NCBI GenBank assembly: GCA_900315425.1
Contig: OMZA01000016.1
Location: forward strand, 1-35,818
Length of the DNA: 35,818 nucleotides
Reading direction: 5' to 3'
Source: an uncultured Eubacteriales bacterium
GTDB lineage: Bacteria > Bacillota > Clostridia > Lachnospirales > Lachnospiraceae
Shown: positions 1-8,627 of the stretch, piece after piece
How the letters are laid out: every line of letters begins with the position of its first letter
Numbering within the stretch: the first letter of the stretch is position 1
Position numbers and translations under genes: made by a program
Notes under the pieces: model-generated
Seen by the model: only the letters and a program-made list of their open reading frames with translations
Database searches by the model: none
What the model was told of the DNA's origin: nothing

Positions 1-54
1 TTAAGTCCTATTCAATACCGAATAAAACTTGGGCTTATTGCAACATAATCAGTA

Positions 55-93
55 GCGGACATTAAAGGATAATTGGTCCAAAAAAATGTCCGC
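55..93. repeat. 9-bp perfect inverted repeat
   Basis: GCGGACATT at 55-63 is exactly mirrored by AATGTCCGC at 85-93, with a 21-base loop, followed directly by a run of six C. It could be a hairpin or an end of a mobile element; no T-tract follows, so it is not an ordinary terminator. Confidence 0.5.
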
Positions 94-231
94 ACCCCCC
101 TTTATAAAAGAAAACAGGAAAGGGATATGAATATCCAAGGAATGGCAGTCTGCTATATCTGTATGAATCGGTAGAAGGAAGTGCGCACCAAGCCTGGAAA
201 TCTTTAGCCGGAATATAAGGCGAAGCAAAGC

Positions 232-364
232 TATTCATTAGCTGTTTGGCTGTGAAGAATCATGCGTTGTATGCCCTGTCAAGGGCTACAGTCGCTACGC
301 GATGCTTCGCACACTTGACAGGACATATACGCATGATAAAAAGTAATTAAGCAGCTAATGAATA
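232..364. repeat. Large imperfect palindrome (~133 bp hairpin element)
   Basis: Three nested pairings line up around one centre: TATTCATTAGCTG (232-244) with 352-364 (13 bp, perfect), ATCATGCGT (259-267) with 329-337 (9 bp, perfect), and CCTGTCAAG (275-283) with 314-322 (9 bp, perfect). The last two are joined by a G-T-tolerant pairing of 269-273 with 324-328. The 30-base loop holds a small GCGA/TCGC hairpin (299-310). It has no coding potential. Its shape resembles a MITE or REP-like element, or a hairpin from a mobile element; copy number in the genome is unknown. Confidence 0.65.
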
Positions 365-510
365 AAACTGCCCGTAGTGGCATTTAAACACAAGATTTTT
401 TATGTGATAGGAATTGCGCCAACGATTACTTGACAGAAACAATCCTAAAAAAATTAATGATTTTTCTTTTTATTTATGATATTATATGCTTTAGCGATAA
501 TAATCAAACG

Positions 511-640
511 AAAACCCCTTCCATCAACTAACACCAAAGACGGTGCGAACCGGCTTTTTGATTAGATATGGCCGGGGTTATATTTTTGATGAATCAGTTT
601 TACTGCACAGAATCAGATAGCTGATTTGGAATAGGAGGCA
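511..640 (+). promoter_or_regulatory. Structured 5' leader of the V-ATPase operon, possible riboswitch
   Basis: Two pairings compete. AACCCC (513-518) can pair with GGGGTT (574-579), enclosing a CACC/GGTG hairpin (532-535 with 542-545). Alternatively CCGGC (550-554) pairs with GCCGG (571-575), which uses the same Gs. The right arm is followed by TTATATTTTT. A further hairpin AATCAG/CTGATT (611-616 with 621-626) sits just before the AGGAGG (633-638) of the first gene. Mutually exclusive stems upstream of an ion-pump operon suggest an ion-sensing switch. Na+-I (DUF1646-motif) riboswitches are known to control genes that use Na+ gradients for ATP production, but I could not match the consensus by eye. 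Confidence 0.4.
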
Positions 641-643
641 AAT

Positions 644-979
644 ATGGATTTGCAAATTAATCAGATTATTACAGAATTGGCCAAAATCGATAGTGCTACA
701 AACTCCATCATCGCTTCTGTGGATGATGAAAAGAAATCGTATTCAGATAGAAAAGCAAAGGAACTTGCTGAATATGATAAATCTTTAGATATTCGTATGG
801 AAAATGAACTTAAGGATTTTAAAAATGCTTTCAGTAAGGAATCTACAGAAAGATTGGAACATATGAGAATGACCACCGAGTCTGAGATAAATTCTCTTTC
901 TCAAGCATTTGAAAAAAATCATACTAAATTAGCTCAAGACATTTTTAAGCAGCTGATAGTAAATGAAGAATCGAGGTAA
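644..979 (+). CDS. V-type ATPase subunit G/H-like peripheral stalk protein
   Basis: First gene of the ATPase operon, 111 residues, with a strong AGGAGG 5 bases before ATG. The whole chain is charged and helical, rich in Glu, Lys and Ser without any membrane segment, as expected of the coiled-coil partner that pairs with subunit E to form the peripheral stalk holding the catalytic head to subunit I. Bacterial V/A-ATPase operons commonly begin with such a small G (or H) subunit. The assignment rests on length, coiled-coil character and operon position rather than a sharp motif. The next gene starts one base after its stop, implying coupled translation. Confidence 0.75.
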   Translation: MDLQINQIITELAKIDSATNSIIASVDDEKKSYSDRKAKELAEYDKSLDIRMENELKDFKNAFSKESTERLEHMRMTTESEINSLSQAFEKNHTKLAQDIFKQLIVNEESR

Positions 980-980
980 T

Positions 981-2027
981 ATGATAAATGTTTTAACGTA
1001 TAGTGGTCTCAGCACAAAAGTGCGAGGCATGGAAAAACATTTATTACATCAAGAACAGTATTCTACCATTAAGAATTGTTCAAATGTCACCGAAGTAGTT
1101 AATTATTTGACAGGTCTTCCAACATATAATGACATTTTCAAGGATGTTGATATATCTGCTCTTCATAGAGGAGAGTTCGAGAAATATCTATCCTTGTCAA
1201 CATACAAGGACTTTGCCAAATTATATAACTTTGCTTCAGCAAATCAAAGAAATTTCTTTAAGATTTTCTTTATGAGATTTGAGACCACTATTTTAAAAGA
1301 GGTTATCCGAGAAATTTATGATAAGAAAGTTGTTTATACCAATCTGTATATTTACAAACCATACTTTGAAAAATTCTCAGATATAGACTTAACCAAATTA
1401 CAGGATGTTACCACAGTAGACAACTACATTGACATTCTTAGAAATACAAAATATTTCATTCTTCTAAATCACGTGGCAAACCTTGAGAATCACACATTAT
1501 TTGATTTTGAACTGTCTTTGGATTTGCTTTATTTTAAATCCATGTGGCATGAAAAAAATAAATATCTTAAGGGTGATGACTTAGCCATAATGGAAGAAAG
1601 TTACGGTTGCATGGCAGACCTCCTTAATATACTTTGGATTTCAAGATGCAAACGTTCGTACAATGTTTCTAGTGAACAGATTCGTGGAATGATGGTACCT
1701 GTTACATATAAACTTAAAAAGAATCAACTAACATCTATGATAGAAGCAGATTCTCTAGACTCTCTCTGGGATGTTTTTATGGGAACATATTATGGAAAAC
1801 ACTCGGCCATTACTGAAGATTTAAAGCATGCATATGAGTACATTTATACATATTTCATGGATAAAATTCATAATGCAAATTTTAAAAACCATCCTTATTC
1901 TCTGGCCTGTGTTGACACTTATCTTTATAAGAAAGATGAGGAAGTGAAAAAAATAATTATGCTTACGGAATGCGTGAGGTATTCCTTAAGCCAAAGTGAT
2001 ATTGATAAAATAGTAAAATGTAATTAG
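981..2027 (+). CDS. ntpC: V-type ATPase subunit C
   Basis: Subunit C (AC39/d family), 348 residues, the funnel-like socket that connects the central stalk to the membrane rotor ring. The sequence opens with the family-like YSGLSTKVRGMEKHLL and is helical, with no membrane segments. I start at ATG 981 because GAGG lies just before it, although spacing is short. An in-frame ATG at 963 would overlap the previous gene and has no ribosome-binding site. It sits between the G/H-like and I subunit genes, the usual place in clostridial operons. Confidence 0.88.
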   Translation: MINVLTYSGLSTKVRGMEKHLLHQEQYSTIKNCSNVTEVVNYLTGLPTYNDIFKDVDISALHRGEFEKYLSLSTYKDFAKLYNFASANQRNFFKIFFMRFETTILKEVIREIYDKKVVYTNLYIYKPYFEKFSDIDLTKLQDVTTVDNYIDILRNTKYFILLNHVANLENHTLFDFELSLDLLYFKSMWHEKNKYLKGDDLAIMEESYGCMADLLNILWISRCKRSYNVSSEQIRGMMVPVTYKLKKNQLTSMIEADSLDSLWDVFMGTYYGKHSAITEDLKHAYEYIYTYFMDKIHNANFKNHPYSLACVDTYLYKKDEEVKKIIMLTECVRYSLSQSDIDKIVKCN

Positions 2028-2044
2028 TAATGGAGGTGAAGTTT

Positions 2045-3982
2045 TTGATTGAAAAATTAAAATATGTCACTGTCTCAGGACCTAATAATGATATAGACCG
2101 AGTTATTGACTGTTATCTTTCAAAATATGAAATCCACCTGGAAAATTCCATGCAGGAGCTTTCCGCATCTTTATCGGATTTATCAGCCTTTCAGGAAGTT
2201 AATCCATATAAGGATGTACTTGCAAAGGGTAAAAAATATCTAGAATATATTGATACAAAAAAAATAAAAGCTAATCCTGATATGGATCTTGACGATGCTC
2301 TTTCCTTTATGGAAGAAGAGATTTTCCAGATAGATGATCTTAACACCAGAATAAACAATCTAAAAAAATCTCTTGAAGAGACAAGGGAAAAGTATAATGC
2401 TATACATCCTTTTGTGAACATTGATTACGATACAGATGCCATTTTGGCTCTTGATCATATTAAGTTTCGCTTTGGACGTATTCCGCTTATACACTATCCA
2501 AAACTTCAAGATTATGTAGAAAATAATGAAAGTTCTATTTTCATAAAATGTGATACCGACGAGGATTTTGTGTGGGGCGTATATTTCGTTCCAGAATCTG
2601 AGGCTAGAAAAATTGATGTTACTTATGCTTCTTTAAGATTTGAAAGAACATTTATTCCTGGTTACTTAGGCGGTACTCCTGATGAGGCTTGTGAAAAGCT
2701 TGAAGAAAAAATTAAAAACTTAGAAAAGCATATAGCCAATCAGGAACATGAAATTGAAAAGAACATAATTGAACATAAAACAGAGATTTATTCATCTTAC
2801 CTTAGAATAAAAAGAGCCAGTGACAACTTTGATGTTAGAAAGATGGCTACACATACAGTCTATAACACAGAAAACTACTATATTATATGTGGTTGGATTA
2901 ATTCTAAGGATGCAGACAAGTTAAAAGAGGAAACCAGCAATGACAAAAATGTAATCCTTATCCTTGAAGATACTAATGGAATGGATGATCAAACCCCTCC
3001 AACCAAACTTAAAAATCCAAAACTTTTCAAGCCTTTTGAAATGTTTACAAAAATGTATGGCTTACCGGCCTATGGAGAAATGGATCCAACTATTTTCATT
3101 GGAATAAGTTATTCATTTATATTTGGTGCCATGTTTGGAGATGTTGGACAAGGTCTTGTTCTTGTTCTTTTAGGCTTCCTTTTATATTTTACCAAGAAAA
3201 TGAATCTGGGATATATAATCGGTTGTTGCGGTATATTTTCTACAATCTTTGGTTTTATGTATGGAAGCTTTTTTGGATTTGAAGACATTATTAACCCCCT
3301 GTGGTTAAGCCCTACTCAAGCCAAAACCAAGATTCCAATTATTGGAGAACTTAACACAGTATTTGGCGTAGCAGTTATATTTGGTATGTTCTTAATTCTT
3401 TTAGCAATGATTTTCCATATTATAAATGCTGTAAGAAATAAGGATATCCTTAATACATTTTTTGATACAAATGCTTTATCCGGATTTATATTTTATGGTT
3501 CGTTAACTGCAATTGTTATACTTGCATGTACCCATAATCCAATCCCTGCAGGTTTTATCTTAGCAATAATGTTTGGTGTTCCCCTTTTATTAATTGCATT
3601 AAAGGAACCAATTACCGGACTTATTACTAAAGAAAAACCTCATGAAAAAACCAGTGTTGGAATGTTTATTACACAAACATTTTTTGAATTATTTGAAGTT
3701 GTCTTAAGTTATTTTTCCAACACATTATCCTTCATAAGAATTGGTGCCTTTGCACTAAGCCACGCTTCTATGATGGCCGTTGTTCTTATGTTAAGTAATG
3801 CTGAAAACAGCTTGGCTCACGCCAACTGGTTCATAATTATTCTTGGAAATATTTTTGTAATGGGACTTGAAGGTCTTGTGGTAGGAATTCAGGTGTTACG
3901 TCTTGAGTACTACGAAATGTTCAGCCGCTTCTACAAAGGTTCCGGAAGAGAGTTCATTGCCTTTAATAAAGGCGACAAATAA
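2045..3982 (+). CDS. ntpI: V-type ATPase subunit I (membrane stator)
   Basis: Subunit I (a-type stator), about 645 residues. The N-terminal half is soluble and coiled-coil rich. The C-terminal half (from about residue 345) carries some seven to eight hydrophobic segments, including SYSFIFGAMFGDVGQG and SFIRIGAFALSHA, which are characteristic of this family. It forms the ion half-channels against the K ring and anchors the stalks. Start choice: GGAGGTGA at 2032-2039 is ideally placed for TTG at 2045, giving MIEKLKYVTVSGP, the usual family beginning. The upstream ATG at 2030 overlaps that Shine-Dalgarno sequence and is probably not used. A TTG start may lower its output relative to the K ring subunit. 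Confidence 0.93.
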   Translation: MIEKLKYVTVSGPNNDIDRVIDCYLSKYEIHLENSMQELSASLSDLSAFQEVNPYKDVLAKGKKYLEYIDTKKIKANPDMDLDDALSFMEEEIFQIDDLNTRINNLKKSLEETREKYNAIHPFVNIDYDTDAILALDHIKFRFGRIPLIHYPKLQDYVENNESSIFIKCDTDEDFVWGVYFVPESEARKIDVTYASLRFERTFIPGYLGGTPDEACEKLEEKIKNLEKHIANQEHEIEKNIIEHKTEIYSSYLRIKRASDNFDVRKMATHTVYNTENYYIICGWINSKDADKLKEETSNDKNVILILEDTNGMDDQTPPTKLKNPKLFKPFEMFTKMYGLPAYGEMDPTIFIGISYSFIFGAMFGDVGQGLVLVLLGFLLYFTKKMNLGYIIGCCGIFSTIFGFMYGSFFGFEDIINPLWLSPTQAKTKIPIIGELNTVFGVAVIFGMFLILLAMIFHIINAVRNKDILNTFFDTNALSGFIFYGSLTAIVILACTHNPIPAGFILAIMFGVPLLLIALKEPITGLITKEKPHEKTSVGMFITQTFFELFEVVLSYFSNTLSFIRIGAFALSHASMMAVVLMLSNAENSLAHANWFIIILGNIFVMGLEGLVVGIQVLRLEYYEMFSRFYKGSGREFIAFNKGDK

Positions 3983-4019
3983 ATTGCTGGGAATCCCAGT
4001 CATCTAGGAGGTAATTATT

Positions 4020-4436
4020 ATGTCATTAACAATTTCAATTTTATTAGGAGTAGCCCTTACTCTTACAATCATCGTTCCATTTGCTGTATATGCAGCTGGA
4101 GAAAAAAATAAGGGTCGTTACAAAAAGGCATTAGCAGTTAATCTTTCATCCTTTGTGGTTGCCATGATTATTTCTCAGGGTTACGCATTTACTGCAACTG
4201 CTCAGGCTGCAAGCTCTTCTGCATCTAACGGTCTTGGTTACATTGGTGCAGCTCTTGCTGTAGGTTTTTCATGTATCGGTGGTGGTATTGCCGTTGCCAG
4301 TGCAGCCAGTGCAGCTTTAGGAGCTATTTCCGAAGACGATTCAATCCTTGGTAAATCCCTTATCTTTGTTGGACTTGCTGAAGGTATCGCTCTTTATGGA
4401 CTTATTATTGCATTTATGATTTTAAGTAAAATCTAA
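4020..4436 (+). CDS. ntpK: V-type ATPase subunit K (rotor ring proteolipid)
   Basis: Proteolipid of the membrane rotor ring, 138 residues with four hydrophobic helices (about 3-25, 38-60, 72-101, 113-136). The ion-binding carboxylate is Glu121 in GLAEGIALYG of the last helix. The first hairpin has no acidic residue mid-membrane, so one ion site per four-helix subunit is expected, as in Enterococcus hirae NtpK. Helix 3 (GGGIAVASAASAAL) lacks the glutamine that helps bind Na+ in E. hirae, so Na+ versus H+ specificity is open. A good AGGAGG precedes the ATG. A palindromic hairpin overlaps the stop codon. Confidence 0.95.
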   Translation: MSLTISILLGVALTLTIIVPFAVYAAGEKNKGRYKKALAVNLSSFVVAMIISQGYAFTATAQAASSSASNGLGYIGAALAVGFSCIGGGIAVASAASAALGAISEDDSILGKSLIFVGLAEGIALYGLIIAFMILSKI

Positions 4437-4451
4437 AAACCACGTGGTTTT
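4436..4451. promoter_or_regulatory. Perfect 16-bp palindrome after subunit K gene
   Basis: AAAACCACGTGGTTTT at 4436-4451 is a perfect palindrome starting at the last base of the K stop codon. In RNA it can fold as a six-bp stem with a four-base loop, ending in TTTTCT. It may stabilise the upstream mRNA or weakly terminate, helping to make more K than the downstream subunits. The central CACGTG resembles parS only in its core and the flanks do not match. Confidence 0.5.
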
Positions 4452-4491
4452 CTAAATATTAACCACGCATAAAGGAGATATGAGGTGTCCT

Positions 4492-4800
4492 ATGAAAATG
4501 TTTTTAATTAGCGATAACGTTGACACTCAGACAGGTTTAAGATTAGCCGGAATCGAAGGTGTTGTTTGCCACAGCAAGGACGAACTTAAACAAGCCTTTG
4601 ATGACGTACTTGATGACAAGGAAATTGGTATTATTCTCATTACTGAAAAATTAGAAAATCAATTTCCTGATATAATCGATGACATCAAACTTAAGCGTAC
4701 ACAACCACTTCTAGTTACAATTCCTGACCGACACGGTACTGGAAGACGAAGCGATTTTATAACTGCTTACGTAAATGAAGCCATTGGTTTAAAACTATAA
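4492..4800 (+). CDS. ntpF: V-type ATPase subunit F
   Basis: Subunit F, 102 residues, a small Rossmann-like protein of the central stalk that binds subunit D in the rotor. The opening MKMFLISDN...TGLRLAGIEGVV is typical of the family. I start at ATG 4492, which has AGGTG four bases before it and gives the usual family N-terminus. The in-frame ATG at 4480 also follows an AAAGGAG but at very short spacing, adding four atypical residues. It lies between K and E in the operon. Confidence 0.9.
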   Translation: MKMFLISDNVDTQTGLRLAGIEGVVCHSKDELKQAFDDVLDDKEIGIILITEKLENQFPDIIDDIKLKRTQPLLVTIPDRHGTGRRSDFITAYVNEAIGLKL

Positions 4801-4814
4801 GGCAGGTGTGACTT

Positions 4815-5393
4815 ATGAATATTAATGATAAATTGCAACACTTTCGTGAGGTTTCCATGGATAACGCCTCAATGAAAAAGGAAGCTTTACTAAAAGATTT
4901 CAAACAGGGTGTTGATTTTCAATGTGAAACTCACAAAAAAGAAGCCGACTGTAAATTTGAATTAAATAAAAAATCAAATATAGAACGTATAAAACGTGAA
5001 GCAAGAAGAGATTTTTCCTTAGAGCAACAGGCTATTCGTAGAGAACTTACTTTTAAAATTAATGATCTTACATCTCAGTTATTTAATGAAGTTGATGAAT
5101 TATTGGCTGAGTATTTTAAAAGTGAAGAATATGAAAAATCTCTTGAACAGGATATATTAAATGCTATTTCTTTAGCAGATGGTGAAGATCTTATTATCTA
5201 CATAGATCCTGCTGATAAGGATAAAAAAGAGTCTTTAGAAAAAAATACAAATTTTAAAATTTCTATTAGTGACTATTCTTTTGGACGAGGAATGAGAGCT
5301 GTAATTTCATCAAAAAATATTTTGGTGGATAATTCATTTGACTACAAGAAAAATGCAATTAAAGAAAATTATGTTTTGAATCCTTATATTTGA
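4815..5393 (+). CDS. ntpE: V-type ATPase subunit E (peripheral stalk)
   Basis: Subunit E, 192 residues. The first ~100 residues are a long charged helix (many KKEA and RRE-type stretches). The C-terminal ~90 residues form the globular part (LIIYIDPADKDKKE..., GRGMRAVISSKNILVDNSF) that contacts the catalytic head. It pairs with the G/H-like product of the first gene to make the stator stalk. AGGTG precedes the ATG. It is placed between F and A as expected. Confidence 0.88.
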   Translation: MNINDKLQHFREVSMDNASMKKEALLKDFKQGVDFQCETHKKEADCKFELNKKSNIERIKREARRDFSLEQQAIRRELTFKINDLTSQLFNEVDELLAEYFKSEEYEKSLEQDILNAISLADGEDLIIYIDPADKDKKESLEKNTNFKISISDYSFGRGMRAVISSKNILVDNSFDYKKNAIKENYVLNPYI

Positions 5394-5426
5394 TTTTAGG
5401 ATTCTCTATATTTTATGGAGGCATTT

Positions 5427-7199
5427 ATGGCTGAAGAAATTAAAGGAACACTTTATGGAATAAATGGTCCTATCGTTTATATAAAAGGTCGAACATCTTT
5501 TAAGATGGGTGAAATGGTATACGTTGGTGATGAGAAATTAGTTGGTGAAGTTATCGCCCTTACTTCCGAAAAAACAACTATCCAGGTCTATGAGGAAACT
5601 TCAGGACTTAAGCCTGGCGCAGTTGTTTATTCCACCGGAAGCGCCATGTTCGTTACCTTAGCCCCTGGTATTTTAAATAACATTTTTGATGGTATCGAAA
5701 GACCGTTAAAAAGCATCGCCGATAAGTCTGGAATATATATTTCACGAGGTATCTCCGTAGATTCCCTTGATACCCAGAAAAAATGGCCTACTCATATGAC
5801 TATTAAAGTTGGCGATATATTATCAGCTGGAGATATAATTGCAGAAGTTCCAGAAACCGATTCCATTGTTCATAAATGTATGGTTAGTTATGGTTTACAC
5901 GGAATCGTTAAATCTGTTGCACCAGACGGTGAATATACAATTAATGACACTTTAGCTGTCATTGAAGATTTTAATGGTAATCTTACAAATCTTACAATGA
6001 CTCAAAAATGGCCTATCAGAGAGCCACGACCAGTTACTCTTAGAACTGCTGCTTCAAAACCCCTCATAACAGGACAGCGAATTATGGATTCAATGTTTCC
6101 TATCGCTAAAGGTGGCACTGCTGCTATTCCTGGAGGTTTTGGTACCGGTAAGACTATGAATCAGCACCAGATTGCTAAATGGGCTGACGCAGATATTATT
6201 ATTTATATAGGTTGCGGTGAACGTGGAAATGAAATGACACAGGTTCTTGAAGATTTTTCAAAACTTGTGGATCCAAAGTCCGGTAACTCTCTTATGGATA
6301 GAACAACTCTTATTGCAAATACATCTAACATGCCTGTAGCAGCCAGAGAAGCCAGTATCTACACTGGAATCACTCTTGCAGAATACTACAGAGACATGGG
6401 TTACCACTGCGCAATTATGGCTGACTCAACTTCCCGTTGGGCTGAAGCCCTAAGAGAATTATCAGGACGTCTTGAAGAAATGCCTGCTGAAGAAGGTTTC
6501 CCAGCTTATCTTGCCAGCCGTCTGGCCGGTTTCTATGAAAGAGCTGGCTACGTTGAAAACCTTAATCACACTGAAGGTTCAGTAACCATCATTGGCGCTG
6601 TATCACCTCAGGGCGGTGATTTCTCAGAGCCTGTAACACAAAGTACTAAAAGATTCGTCAGATGTTTCTGGGCATTGGACAAATCCCTTGCCTATGCAAG
6701 ACATTTCCCAGCGATTAACTGGTTAGACAGTTACTCTGAATATCTTTTAGATTTAACACCATGGTATCAAAAAAATGTAGCACCAGATTTTATTTCTAAC
6801 AGAAATGAAATCCTGGCTATTTTAAATAGTGAAAGTTCTCTTATGGAAATTGTCAAACTCATTGGTAGCGACGTTCTTCCAGATGATCAGAAACTTATAC
6901 TTGAAATTGCAAGAGTTATACGACTTGGTTTCTTACAACAAAATGCATTCCATAAAGAAGATACCTGCGTTCCTCTTAAGAAACAGAATCTTATGATGAG
7001 CACAATTCTCTATCTTTATGCAAAATGTAAGGCATTGATTTCCTTAGGAATGCCTATGCGTATTCTAAAGGAAAATTCCATTTTTGAAAAAATCATCTCT
7101 ATAAAGTACGATGTTCCAAATGACAAACTTGAGATGTTTGACGATTATAAGAATGCAATTGATGCCTTCTATGAAGATGTTATCAAACGTAATGGCTGA
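5427..7199 (+). CDS. ntpA: V-type ATPase catalytic subunit A
   Basis: Catalytic A subunit, 590 residues. It hydrolyses or makes ATP in the A3B3 head. The P-loop GGFGTGKT is at about residues 236-243, followed by IGCGERGNEM with the catalytic-type glutamate. The long non-homologous insertion seen in A but not B subunits precedes the P-loop. Start choice: GGAGG at 5417-5421 is ideally spaced from ATG 5427, giving MAEEIKGTLYGINGP. The earlier ATG at 5415 overlaps this Shine-Dalgarno sequence. It is followed after 20 bases by subunit B. Confidence 0.97.
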   Translation: MAEEIKGTLYGINGPIVYIKGRTSFKMGEMVYVGDEKLVGEVIALTSEKTTIQVYEETSGLKPGAVVYSTGSAMFVTLAPGILNNIFDGIERPLKSIADKSGIYISRGISVDSLDTQKKWPTHMTIKVGDILSAGDIIAEVPETDSIVHKCMVSYGLHGIVKSVAPDGEYTINDTLAVIEDFNGNLTNLTMTQKWPIREPRPVTLRTAASKPLITGQRIMDSMFPIAKGGTAAIPGGFGTGKTMNQHQIAKWADADIIIYIGCGERGNEMTQVLEDFSKLVDPKSGNSLMDRTTLIANTSNMPVAAREASIYTGITLAEYYRDMGYHCAIMADSTSRWAEALRELSGRLEEMPAEEGFPAYLASRLAGFYERAGYVENLNHTEGSVTIIGAVSPQGGDFSEPVTQSTKRFVRCFWALDKSLAYARHFPAINWLDSYSEYLLDLTPWYQKNVAPDFISNRNEILAILNSESSLMEIVKLIGSDVLPDDQKLILEIARVIRLGFLQQNAFHKEDTCVPLKKQNLMMSTILYLYAKCKALISLGMPMRILKENSIFEKIISIKYDVPNDKLEMFDDYKNAIDAFYEDVIKRNG

Positions 7200-7219
7200 T
7201 ACCAGAAAGGGATGATTAA

Positions 7220-8623
7220 ATGGCTATAGAATATTTAGGTTTAAGTGGCATTAAAGGTCCTCTTGTTGTTTTAGAGAATGTTAAAAATGCCTCTTATGAT
7301 GAAATCGTAGAATTTACTTTGGACAACGATCCTAAGAAAAAACTTGGAAGAATCATTGAACTTTATGAAGATAAAGCAGTTATCCAGGTATTCGAAGGTT
7401 CGGAAAATATGTCCTTACTTAATACTCATACAAAACTTACAGGTAAGCCAATGTCTATTAATCTTTCCTTGGATATTTTAGGAAGAACTTTTAACGCCAT
7501 TGGTAAGCCTATTGATGGTCTTGGTCCTATAACTAGCGAGGTTACAAAAGATGTTAACGGTATGCCCCTTAATCCTGTAAAGCGCGAGTATCCACGTAAT
7601 TACATTAGAACAGGTATCTCTGCAATTGATGGACTCACAACTTTAATAAGAGGTCAAAAGCTTCCTATATTCTCAGGAAATGGTATGCCTCACAATGAAC
7701 TTGCAGCACAGATTGTAAAACAGGCTTCTCTGGGAAATGAGGAAGATGACAAAGATCTTGTAATTGTATTCGGAGCCATGGGTGTTAACCATGATGTGGC
7801 AGATTTCTTTAGAAAAACTTTCGAAGAAAGCGGTGTTCTAGATCATGTTGTTATGTTCCTTAACCTTGCAAATGATCCGGTTGTAGAAAGACTTATTACT
7901 CCTAGAGTTGCACTTACTACCGCAGAATACCTGGCTTTTGAAAAAAATAAACAAGTTCTGTGTATCCTTACTGATATGACTTCTTTTTGTGAAGCTCTCC
8001 GTGAAGTATCTTCTTCCAAGGGTGAGATTCCTTCTAGAAAGGGTTATCCTGGATATTTGTATTCAGAACTTGCTACCATTTACGAAAGAGCCGGCATTGC
8101 AGATGGAAGCACAGGTTCAGTTACACAGCTTCCAATTCTCACCATGCCTAATGATGACATCACTCACCCAATCCCTGACCTTACAGGATATATTACAGAA
8201 GGTCAGATTGTATTGGACCGAGTTCTCAATGGTCAATCCATTTATCCACCAATCAATGTATTACCATCTCTTTCCCGTCTTATGAAGGATGGTATCGGTG
8301 CCGGATTTACCAGAGAAGATCATCAAGACGTTGCCAATCAGTTATTTGCAGCATACGCAAAGGTTGGAGACGCCAGAGCTCTTGCTTCAGTTATTGGTGA
8401 AGATGAACTTTCACCTACAGATAAGCAATATTTACAATTTGGTAAAGCCTTTGAAAAATATTTTATTGGCCAAGGTCTTGAAGAAAACAGAACTATTGAA
8501 GAGACCTTAGATTTGGGATGGAAACTTCTTCATATTCTTTCTAAATCTGAGTTAGATAGAATTGACACAGCCATCCTTAACAAATATTATGATAAGTATA
8601 AGGCAGATTTTGATTTGAGGTGA
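7220..8623 (+). CDS. ntpB: V-type ATPase subunit B (regulatory)
   Basis: Non-catalytic B subunit, 467 residues, alternating with A in the hexameric head. It has the family features [19 protein letters not shown] and [14 protein letters not shown] in place of a P-loop, and the later segment [19 protein letters not shown]. The length is normal. It is translated directly after A and ends five bases before D begins. Confidence 0.97.
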   Translation: MAIEYLGLSGIKGPLVVLENVKNASYDEIVEFTLDNDPKKKLGRIIELYEDKAVIQVFEGSENMSLLNTHTKLTGKPMSINLSLDILGRTFNAIGKPIDGLGPITSEVTKDVNGMPLNPVKREYPRNYIRTGISAIDGLTTLIRGQKLPIFSGNGMPHNELAAQIVKQASLGNEEDDKDLVIVFGAMGVNHDVADFFRKTFEESGVLDHVVMFLNLANDPVVERLITPRVALTTAEYLAFEKNKQVLCILTDMTSFCEALREVSSSKGEIPSRKGYPGYLYSELATIYERAGIADGSTGSVTQLPILTMPNDDITHPIPDLTGYITEGQIVLDRVLNGQSIYPPINVLPSLSRLMKDGIGAGFTREDHQDVANQLFAAYAKVGDARALASVIGEDELSPTDKQYLQFGKAFEKYFIGQGLEENRTIEETLDLGWKLLHILSKSELDRIDTAILNKYYDKYKADFDLR

Positions 8624-8627
8624 TTTT

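Larger units (their letters stand above)
1..643. other. Non-coding left edge with inverted repeats, upstream of V-ATPase operon
   Basis: No ORF of convincing length is present. The stretch holds a 9-bp inverted repeat (55-63 with 85-93), a 15-codon mini-ORF preceded by a purine-rich ribosome-binding-like sequence (127-174), a large hairpin element (232-364), a TTGACA hexamer at 430-435 that could be a -35 box (no convincing -10 at ideal spacing), and a structured leader (about 511-640). The left part may be the debris or edge of a mobile element, since its palindromes and higher local GC differ from the ATPase operon that follows. This origin is inference. Confidence 0.5.

Noticed and set aside
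4436-4451. CACGTG palindrome as a third parS
   Set aside because: Only the central six bases agree; parS needs TGTTTCACGTGAAACA, and the flanks here are AAAAC and GTTTT.
7989-8510. Two frames of 98 and 73 residues inside the subunit B gene
   Set aside because: Shadows of the B gene in another frame, with low-complexity composition and no start signals.
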